A DNA stretch of 12,126 nt from Pseudomonadota bacterium (lineage in GTDB: Bacteria; Pseudomonadota; Alphaproteobacteria; Rhizobiales; Rhizobiaceae), in assembly GCA_023428515.1 (NCBI GenBank), contig JAEYXI010000255.1, forward strand, positions 1 through 12,126, written 5' to 3'. Made by a program: the position numbers and the translations under genes. Positions 7,563-12,126 of the stretch are shown piece after piece. Below the pieces are notes generated by a model. The model saw only the letters and a list, made by a program, of their open reading frames with translations, was not told the DNA's origin and ran no database searches. The number at the start of each line of letters is the position of its first letter. Position 1 is the stretch's first letter.

Positions 7563-7610
7563 ATGTCTATCGGCCACCTCCCCGACGCTTTAGGAGCGGG
7601 ACGGGCGTGA
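7563..7610 (+). CDS. Possible 15-residue upstream ORF / leader peptide
   Basis: ATG 7563 has AGGA at 7553-7556, 6 nt upstream, and opens a 15-codon frame (MSIGHLPDALGAGRA). Its TGA overlaps the GTG start of the membrane-protein gene as GTGA. The ribosome-binding site of the downstream gene (AGGAG, 7592-7596) lies inside this short ORF. The layout would allow translational coupling. The peptide has no recognisable family and no run of regulatory codons. It may be chance. Confidence 0.35.
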   Translation: MSIGHLPDALGAGRA

Positions 7611-8131
7611 CGACCCTATCAACAGCCAAGCACTCTTCCTGGCTGGCGGGAGCGCTCTCTGGCGCCATGCCTCCTTTGCTGCCCACCGTCGGCGGGGCAG
7701 TTCTGTGGGGCGCGGCGATGGGCGCCAGCGCGCTGATGGTGCTTGTTCTGGAGAACTGGGAAACGCCGCAAAAGATAAGGATCGTCACCGTGCTCTTTGC
7801 ATTGGGTGGCACGCTGGCCTTCCCGGTGGGGCTGGTATTGGCGAGATTCCTGTCTCACCGACGGCGGCGCGAGACGGCCTTCGCGGCAGCTTTCCTCTCC
7901 TTTGCCTTCGTGACGGCTTGCGTGACTGGCGGGCTCTTTGCTTTGCAATACCGGGAATATTATGCCGAGTGGCACGCCGAGCCGTTCACCAGGATCTGGT
8001 TCCTGCAGTTCGTGCATACGATCGCCGCGGCTCTCTATCAGTTCGCCGTGCTTGGCCTCAGGCTCTTCTTTCCGTTCGGCTTTGTTGCTCTCCTTGTCGT
8101 GTCTTTATGGTTTGCGCGCCGCGCGCGTTGA
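7607..8131 (+). CDS. Hypothetical multi-pass inner-membrane protein
   Basis: A 174-residue protein I do not recognise as a named family. Hydrophobic segments at about 25-48, 57-81 and 91-113, plus a long one from 131 to 170 that may be one or two helices, make it a four- or five-helix membrane protein. A short basic loop (SHRRRRET, 83-90) lies between helices 2 and 3 and probably faces the cytoplasm; the C-terminus is also basic (FARRAR). The aromatic-rich EYYAEWH loop (117-123) would then face the periplasm. No catalytic or transport motif is evident. The start is GTG 7607 with AGGAG 10 nt upstream; there is no in-frame ATG nearby. It lies between the hydrolase gene and purB with 59 bp before purB, and could be transcribed with either. 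Confidence 0.75.
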   Translation: MTTLSTAKHSSWLAGALSGAMPPLLPTVGGAVLWGAAMGASALMVLVLENWETPQKIRIVTVLFALGGTLAFPVGLVLARFLSHRRRRETAFAAAFLSFAFVTACVTGGLFALQYREYYAEWHAEPFTRIWFLQFVHTIAAALYQFAVLGLRLFFPFGFVALLVVSLWFARRAR

Positions 8132-8190
8132 GCATTCCTCCAGCCTCTGTTAGGGAGCGGCGATAAAAACCGACAGGAACCCGTTCCAAG

Positions 8191-9498
8191 ATGATCCCAC
8201 GCTATTCGCGCCCGGACATGGTTGCCATCTGGTCGCCGGAGACCCGCTTCCGCATCTGGTTCGAAATCGAGGCACATGCCTGCGATGCGCTGGCCGAAAT
8301 CGGCGTGATCCCGAAGGAAGCGGCGAAAACCATCTGGGAAAAGGGCGGCGCAGCGAAATTCGACGTCGAGCGCATCGATGAGATCGAGCGCGTCACCAAG
8401 CATGATGTCATCGCATTCCTGACGCACCTTGCCGAATTCGTCGGCCCAGACGCCCGCTTCATCCATCAGGGCATGACCTCGTCGGATGTGTTGGACACGT
8501 GCCTTGCTGTGCAGCTTGCCCGCGCAAGCGACATATTGCTTGCTGATCTCGATGCGTTGCTGGCCGCGCTGAAGAGACGCGCTTTCGAGCACAAGGATAC
8601 GGTCACGATCGGCCGCAGCCACGGCATCCACGCCGAACCAACGACCTTCGGCGTCAAGCTGGCGCTCGCCTATGCCGAGTTCTCCCGCGCCCGCGAGCGG
8701 CTCGTCCATGCCCGCGAGGACGTCGCGACCTGTGCCATCTCAGGCGCTGTCGGCACCTTCGCCAATATCGATCCTTACGTTGAGGAACATGTCGCTGCGA
8801 AGCTCGGCCTGAAGCCCGAGCCGGTTTCGACGCAGGTCATCCCGCGCGACCGCCATGCCATGTTCTTCGCCACGCTTGGCGTGATCGCCTCTTCGGTGGA
8901 ACGCCTGGCGACTGAAATCCGCCATCTGCAGCGCACCGAGGTGCTGGAGGCCGAGGAGTACTTCTCGCCAGGCCAGAAGGGTTCGTCCGCGATGCCGCAT
9001 AAGCGCAATCCGGTGCTGACCGAGAACCTGACAGGTCTGGCCCGAATGGTGCGCTCCTATGCCATGCCGGCGATGGAGAATGTGGCGCTGTGGCACGAGC
9101 GGGACATCTCTCACTCTTCGGTCGAGCGCATGATCGCGCCAGATGCCACCGTGACTCTCGATTTCGCGCTGGCGCGGCTGACCAATGTCATCGACAAGCT
9201 GGTCGTCTACCCCGAGAACATGCTGAAGAATCTCAACAAGTTTCGCGGATTGGTGCATTCTCAGCGTGTCTTGCTGGCGCTGACCCAGGCGGGAGTGTCC
9301 AGGGAGGACGCCTATCGCCTTGTCCAGAGAAACGCCATGAAAGTATGGGAACAGGGCGCTGATTTCCTTGAGGAACTCCTGGCCGATCCGGAAGTCACCG
9401 CGGCGTTGCCCGAAGCCGAAATCCGCGAAAAATTCGACCTCGGCTATCATACCAAGCATGTCGACACGATCTTCCGGAGGGTGTTCGGAGAAGCCTGA
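8191..9498 (+). CDS. purB: Adenylosuccinate lyase
   Basis: PurB (435 residues, normal length for the short bacterial form) carries out two fumarate-releasing steps of purine synthesis: SAICAR to AICAR, and adenylosuccinate to AMP. It belongs to the fumarase/aspartase superfamily and acts as a cytosolic homotetramer. The opening MIPRYSRPDMVAIWSPETRF is typical. Active-site regions are intact: FIHQGMTSSDVLDT (about 90-103), GRSHGIHAEPTTFG (141-154) with catalytic-type His144, and the mobile signature loop GQKGSSAMPHKRNP (261-274), in which the serine pair 265-266 holds the proposed catalytic base. ATG 8191 has AGGAAC 10 nt upstream. The stop overlaps the start of the following hydrolase gene (TGATG), so they are coupled. 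This is a housekeeping gene and the most conserved one in the window. Confidence 0.97.
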   Translation: MIPRYSRPDMVAIWSPETRFRIWFEIEAHACDALAEIGVIPKEAAKTIWEKGGAAKFDVERIDEIERVTKHDVIAFLTHLAEFVGPDARFIHQGMTSSDVLDTCLAVQLARASDILLADLDALLAALKRRAFEHKDTVTIGRSHGIHAEPTTFGVKLALAYAEFSRARERLVHAREDVATCAISGAVGTFANIDPYVEEHVAAKLGLKPEPVSTQVIPRDRHAMFFATLGVIASSVERLATEIRHLQRTEVLEAEEYFSPGQKGSSAMPHKRNPVLTENLTGLARMVRSYAMPAMENVALWHERDISHSSVERMIAPDATVTLDFALARLTNVIDKLVVYPENMLKNLNKFRGLVHSQRVLLALTQAGVSREDAYRLVQRNAMKVWEQGADFLEELLADPEVTAALPEAEIREKFDLGYHTKHVDTIFRRVFGEA

Positions 9499-10070
9499 TG
9501 ATCAAGGCGGACGGCGATTTCGACTTTCTGGCGATGCCTGGACGGGGCAATTCCAACAGGGATCACTGGATCTCGCATTGGTGCCACGCTTTCCCGAACT
9601 CCTCCCGCGTCCTGCAGGCCAATTGGGACAAGCCTGAGCCGGGGGCCTGGATCGCCCAACTCGACGCGGCGGTCTCGATCGCGCCGCGCCGTGTCGTGTT
9701 GCTCGCGCATTCCGTGGCGGTAGCGACCACCGTCAAATGGGCAGCAGAGGCCAGCGAGAGCCGATTCGCAAAGGTTGCGGCGGCATTCCTGGTCGCGCCG
9801 TCGAACGTGGAAGATTCCGATCCGGCCTTCGATCTGATCCGACCATTTGCACCCATGCCTTTGAAGCCCTTGCCTTTTCCGGCATTGGTCGTGGCCAGCC
9901 GGACGGACCCGCGCGTGACATTCGACAAGGCGCAGGCGTTTGCGACCGCCTGGGGCGCGTATTTTGCCGATGCAGGCGACCTCGGTCATATGGGCAACGA
10001 GGCGAGATTGGGATTATGGCCGAATGGCCTGCTCATGCTCGGCCGTTTGCTGCAAAAGGCGGGCCTTTAG
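9498..10070 (+). CDS. RBBP9/YdeN-type alpha/beta hydrolase (copy 1)
   Basis: A 190-residue compact serine hydrolase of the RBBP9/YdeN family; such proteins are cytosolic, with poorly known substrates. A catalytic triad can be read: Ser72 in LLAHSVAV (68-75), Asp137 in VVASRTDPRV (131-140), and His164 in DAGDLGHMG (158-166). The N-terminal PGRGNSNRDHW and central AAFLVAPSNVED stretches are family-typical. The nucleophile elbow lacks the glycine usually found two residues after Ser (compare AHSLGV in the second copy at 11386-11943), so activity may be altered. ATG 9498 overlaps the purB stop by one base and has GGAG 7 nt upstream, so it is co-translated with purB; why a purine enzyme should be linked to it is not known. 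Confidence 0.9.
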   Translation: MIKADGDFDFLAMPGRGNSNRDHWISHWCHAFPNSSRVLQANWDKPEPGAWIAQLDAAVSIAPRRVVLLAHSVAVATTVKWAAEASESRFAKVAAAFLVAPSNVEDSDPAFDLIRPFAPMPLKPLPFPALVVASRTDPRVTFDKAQAFATAWGAYFADAGDLGHMGNEARLGLWPNGLLMLGRLLQKAGL

Positions 10071-10081
10071 ACCAAGGAACT

Positions 10082-10097
10082 CCCGGCAATTGCCGGG
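10082..10097 (+). terminator. GC-rich palindrome after the purB-hydrolase unit, possible terminator
   Basis: CCCGGCAATTGCCGGG is a perfect 16-bp palindrome, able to form a 6-bp GC stem with an AATT loop 11 bases after the hydrolase stop. The following CGTTGTTGC is only mildly T-rich, so this would be a weak intrinsic terminator; a protein-binding site is also possible. Confidence 0.4.
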
Positions 10098-10127
10098 CGT
10101 TGTTGCGACAATCAATCAGGGATGATG

Positions 10128-10313
10128 ATGATCATGTCGCTTGAAAACACTGAACGCCGCCATATCGGAAGAGCCGGCTGGGTTGCGGTTGGCGCTCTCA
10201 TTGCAAGCGCAGCGTTCCTGATACTGATCGTCGCTGCGGATGTATTTCAGGCCGTTGGGGACGAAGCGAATGCGGATGCCGGTGATCCCGCGCTGATCAT
10301 CGAGGGCAAATAG
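10128..10313 (+). CDS. Small single-pass membrane protein, hypothetical
   Basis: A 61-residue protein with a short basic N-terminus (NTERRHIGRAG), one hydrophobic helix at about 18-40 (WVAVGALIASAAFLILIVAADV) and an acidic tail (GDEANADAGD), which suggests an N-in, C-out inner-membrane topology. Four ATGs lie close together (10122, 10125, 10128, 10134). AGGG at 10118-10121 gives the best spacing (6 nt) to 10128, though 10134 is also possible. I know no family for it. It lies between a palindrome and the convergent VOC gene, 37 bp from that gene's stop. The hydrophobic pattern and ribosome-binding site favour a real gene, but without homology this is moderate. Confidence 0.55.
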   Translation: MIMSLENTERRHIGRAGWVAVGALIASAAFLILIVAADVFQAVGDEANADAGDPALIIEGK

Positions 10314-10350
10314 TGCGCAATCAGCGGCTATAAGCCCGTTGCCGCCTTGC

Positions 10351-11166
10351 CTATCCAGGTTTGCCAGGAACGACCCTGATTTCCGTGCCCCAGGGGTCCT
10401 GATACGTAGTCCTCTCCTTGGCATCGGAAGACCGCAACTCCACCCAGGCGAGACCGGACCGGCCCTTGTCGCGCGGGCCGGCGCCGGCGCTCTGCCACGT
10501 GTTGGCGCCGATGTGATGATGGTAGCCGCCAGTCGAGAGGAAAACCGCCTGCGCACCGTATTTCGCAGCGATATCGAAGCCGAGGGTCCTGTGCCACCAG
10601 TCCTCGGCCGCAACCGGGTCACCGACCCTCAGATGTACATGCCCGACGATCGAGTTCTCGGGCGCGCCCTTCCAGCCGGCGTCGCCTGAAGGCACGGAGC
10701 CACGTACGCCCGCAATGTCCATGCGCTGCGTCGCCATGGCGACCGAATTGCCGTTCCACGTCCACTCGGTCGGCAAGCGGTCGGCGTAGATCTCGATGCC
10801 GTTGCCTTCCGGATCGGTCAGGTAAAGCGCCTCGCTGACCAGATGGTCGGACGCCCCATCGATTGGGATCTGCCGTTCGGCGGCAAAATTTATCCAGCGG
10901 CCGAGATCGGCGCGCGACGGCAACAGGAAAGCCGTATGGAAAAGCCCAGCGCTGCGAGGGTCGTCCGGTTTCGCCGACTTATCGCCTTCGATGACCAGCA
11001 GCGGCCTGCCCTTGGCGCCGAGCGTGATGGTCTCACCATCGGAGGAAAGCTGCTCGAGCCCGACAACGGCGCTGTAGAAGTCTGCCAGCGCCTTGGCGTC
11101 TCGCGCCTTGAGGCCGACCTGCCTGACACTGATCGGCGTGGTGGCTGCAAATGGAAGTCCGCTCAT
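10351..11166 (-). CDS. VOC family protein, two-domain glyoxalase / CatE-like
   Basis: A 271-residue protein with two vicinal-oxygen-chelate modules, like the catechol 2,3-dioxygenase-type CatE/YfiE proteins. Module 1 covers about 12-130 (VRQVGLKARDAKALADFYSA, then ALYLTDPEGNGIEIYAD at 113-129). Module 2 covers about 172-268 (GHVHLRVGD at 175-183, GGYHHHIGANTW at 213-224, GLAWVEL at 238-244). Likely metal ligands are His178, one of the His216-218 cluster, and Glu243, the 2-His-1-carboxylate arrangement of the family. Substrate unknown; ring-cleaving dioxygenase or glyoxalase-like activity are both possible. ATG 11166 has GGAG 6 nt upstream and is the conventional start. The same frame continues upstream to a TTG at 11253 with its own AGGG and would add a Tat-like signal peptide, giving 300 residues (see next entry). 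It faces the second RBBP9-like hydrolase across about 220 bp. Confidence 0.9.
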   Translation of the reverse strand: MSGLPFAATTPISVRQVGLKARDAKALADFYSAVVGLEQLSSDGETITLGAKGRPLLVIEGDKSAKPDDPRSAGLFHTAFLLPSRADLGRWINFAAERQIPIDGASDHLVSEALYLTDPEGNGIEIYADRLPTEWTWNGNSVAMATQRMDIAGVRGSVPSGDAGWKGAPENSIVGHVHLRVGDPVAAEDWWHRTLGFDIAAKYGAQAVFLSTGGYHHHIGANTWQSAGAGPRDKGRSGLAWVELRSSDAKERTTYQDPWGTEIRVVPGKPG

Positions 11167-11253
11167 ATCCTGCTCCGTCGCGGCGGCAAGCCTCACAGGA
11201 GTTGCCACCATTATCCCTATGCCGCCAATGACCCTGCGCCGCGTGAACTTCAA
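11167..11253 (-). other. Possible Tat-like signal peptide extension of the VOC protein
   Basis: The 29 codons before ATG 11166 are open and in frame. From TTG 11253 they read a basic start and twin arginines (LKFTRRRVIGG), a hydrophobic stretch (IGIMVATPV), then RLAAATEQD, where LAAA could be a signal-peptidase site. AGGG at 11261-11264 lies 7 nt before the TTG. T-R-R-R-V-I is close to, but not a perfect, S/T-R-R-x-F-L-K motif. An intermediate ATG is at 11211. Confidence 0.45.
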
Positions 11254-11385
11254 TGACGCACCCTGGCATCCTCCCCACAAACATCGTGCCAAACCGCCGT
11301 TCACACAAGAAGCCTGAATCCGAACACCGCGTTCATCCCTTGTTGACGCGCAGCGATGGTTGCGTGTCCGGAGTGCGGTCGCTAC

Positions 11386-11943
11386 ATGCGCGGCATGAAA
11401 GTCAAAGACGCAGATATATTGATCGTCCCGGGCTACACGAACTCCGGCCCGGACCACTGGCAGACCCGCTGGCAATCGAAGCTCTCTACCGCTCGCCGCG
11501 TCGAGCAGGCCGAGTGGTCGAAACCCGTACGCGAGGACTGGACTGCCAAGGTAGCGGAAGCTGTCAATGAGGCTGAGCGGCCTGTCGTGCTTGTCGCCCA
11601 CTCGCTCGGCGTGCCGTCTGTCATCCAGGCCATTCCCCAATTCAAAAAGCCCGTCGTCGGCGCTTTTCTCGTCGCCCCTCCCGATGTGGCCAATCCGTCG
11701 ATCCGCCCAAAACACCTGATGACCTTCGGGCCTTACCCTCGCGACCCGCTGCCTTTCCCGTCGATCGTGATCGCCAGCCGCAACGATCCCTATGGCACCT
11801 TCGAAGCCGCCGAGGACATTGCCGGCGCCTGGGGGTCGCTTTTCATCGATGCCGGCGAACTCGGTCACATCAATGCCGAGTCTGGCCATGGTCCGTGGCC
11901 GGAGGGCTCGCTCACTTTCGCGAAGTTCATGTCCCAGCTTTAG
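11386..11943 (+). CDS. RBBP9/YdeN-type alpha/beta hydrolase (copy 2)
   Basis: A 185-residue serine hydrolase, paralogous to the one after purB. It is the more canonical of the two: ILIVPGYTNSGPDHWQTRW (11-29), nucleophile elbow VAHSLGVPSV (70-79) with Ser73, Asp134 in VIASRNDPYGTF (128-139), and His161 in DAGELGHINAESGHGPWP (155-172). Shared blocks with copy 1 include FLVAP, PLPFP, AWG and DAG-LGH. The start is uncertain: ATG 11386 has GGAG at 11370-11373, 12 nt upstream; ATG 11395 (MKVKDADIL) fits the usual N-terminus of the family equally well; ATG 11356 adds an unlikely Cys-rich lead. It is divergent from the VOC gene and may share regulation with it. Cytosolic; substrate unknown. Confidence 0.9.
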   Translation: MRGMKVKDADILIVPGYTNSGPDHWQTRWQSKLSTARRVEQAEWSKPVREDWTAKVAEAVNEAERPVVLVAHSLGVPSVIQAIPQFKKPVVGAFLVAPPDVANPSIRPKHLMTFGPYPRDPLPFPSIVIASRNDPYGTFEAAEDIAGAWGSLFIDAGELGHINAESGHGPWPEGSLTFAKFMSQL

Positions 11944-11950
11944 ACTCCTT

Positions 11951-11969
11951 GCTAAATACGTATTTTAGC
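11951..11969. repeat. AT-rich inverted repeat after the hydrolase gene
   Basis: AAATACGTATTT (11954-11965) is a perfect 12-bp palindrome, extended by GCT on the left and AGC on the right with one extra T. It starts 8 bases after the hydrolase stop. It could be a weak terminator hairpin or an operator. It stands out as AT-rich in GC-rich DNA. Confidence 0.5.
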
Positions 11970-11990
11970 GAATCTTTCTGAGCTTGAAGC

Positions 11991-12022
11991 ATGCGGAGGC
12001 ATTGCCACGCCTGCTTTCGCAT
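11991..12022 (+). repeat. Stem-loop 1 in the right-hand non-coding end
   Basis: ATGCG (11991-11995) pairs with CGCAT (12018-12022), and inside it AGGC (11997-12000) pairs with GCCT (12009-12012). The result is a nested hairpin interrupted by a small internal loop. No gene is convincing from 11944 to 12126; minus-strand frames are open there but show no family features. Confidence 0.4.
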
Positions 12023-12045
12023 CTGGCCAGTGAGGAAGGTGGGAA

Positions 12046-12111
12046 GACGGGCGGGCTATCGAAGCGCGTCCGAATTCGAAAGAAGAACAGGCGCTCCAAC
12101 GCCCGCCCGTC
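12046..12111 (+). repeat. Stem-loop 2: 11-bp GC-rich inverted repeat
   Basis: GACGGGCGGGC (12046-12056) is perfectly complementary to GCCCGCCCGTC (12101-12111), enclosing 44 bases. Within the loop AGCGC (12063-12067) can pair with GCGCT (12091-12095). This may be part of a structured RNA, an untranslated leader, or a copy of an intergenic palindromic repeat. The window ends 15 bases later, so the element may be incomplete. Confidence 0.5.
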
Positions 12112-12126
12112 CGGTGTCTGTCGCCC

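Noticed and set aside
10324..10345. GCGGC/GCCGC inverted repeat between the small membrane gene and the convergent VOC gene
   Set aside because: A five-base stem with a 12-base loop and no T-tract is too weak to call a terminator.
11254..11889. Extension of the VOC frame all the way to 11889, a 512-residue protein
   Set aside because: It runs antisense through the second hydrolase gene and the extra part has no protein-like features; only the last 29 codons before the ATG look like a signal sequence.
1..12126. A novel defence, phage or mobile system
   Set aside because: No nuclease, helicase, toxin, integrase, transposase or repeat array is seen; all large genes belong to known metabolic or cofactor families.

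Overview
The window is high-GC DNA, densely packed and with codon use typical of an alphaproteobacterium. The gene set points to Rhizobiales, probably Mesorhizobium/Phyllobacteriaceae-like, although no rRNA or other marker fixes the genus. There are no rRNA, tRNA, CRISPR, insertion-sequence or phage features. It reads as ordinary chromosome with an accessory metabolic flavour.

Bases 1-5290 (minus strand) hold a compact operon. From its promoter it runs: flavin reductase, MoxR-type AAA+ ATPase (CoxD-like), VWA protein (CoxE-like), a stand-alone XdhC/CoxI N-terminal domain, an XdhC Rossmann-domain protein, and a two-domain molybdopterin-binding plus MocA-type nucleotidyltransferase that is cut by the window's left edge. 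Several junctions overlap by 4 bp (GTGA, ATGA). Together these look like the maturation kit for a molybdenum hydroxylase of the CO dehydrogenase/xanthine dehydrogenase family: cytidylation of molybdopterin, cofactor handling by XdhC, and MoxR/VWA-assisted insertion. The hydroxylase subunits themselves are not in the window.

Bases 5416-7496 (plus strand, divergent) hold a two-gene unit: an exported type I periplasmic binding protein and a DmpA/NylC-family (P1, S58) hydrolase joined by TGATG. Bases 7563-8131 hold a four-helix membrane protein of unknown function, preceded by a 15-codon ORF that overlaps its GTG start. Bases 8191-10070 hold purB followed, through another TGATG overlap, by an RBBP9/YdeN-type serine hydrolase. 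A GC-rich palindrome and a small single-pass membrane protein follow.

Bases 10351-11943 hold a divergent pair: a two-domain VOC (glyoxalase/extradiol dioxygenase fold) protein on the minus strand, whose frame continues upstream into a twin-arginine-like signal sequence, and a second RBBP9/YdeN hydrolase on the plus strand. The last 180 bases hold no convincing gene but contain an AT-rich palindrome and two consecutive stem-loops.

I found no clear undescribed multi-gene system. The best leads are the hidden Tat-like extension of the VOC protein, the structured right end, the NylC-like self-processing hydrolase paired with a binding protein, and the small upstream ORF.
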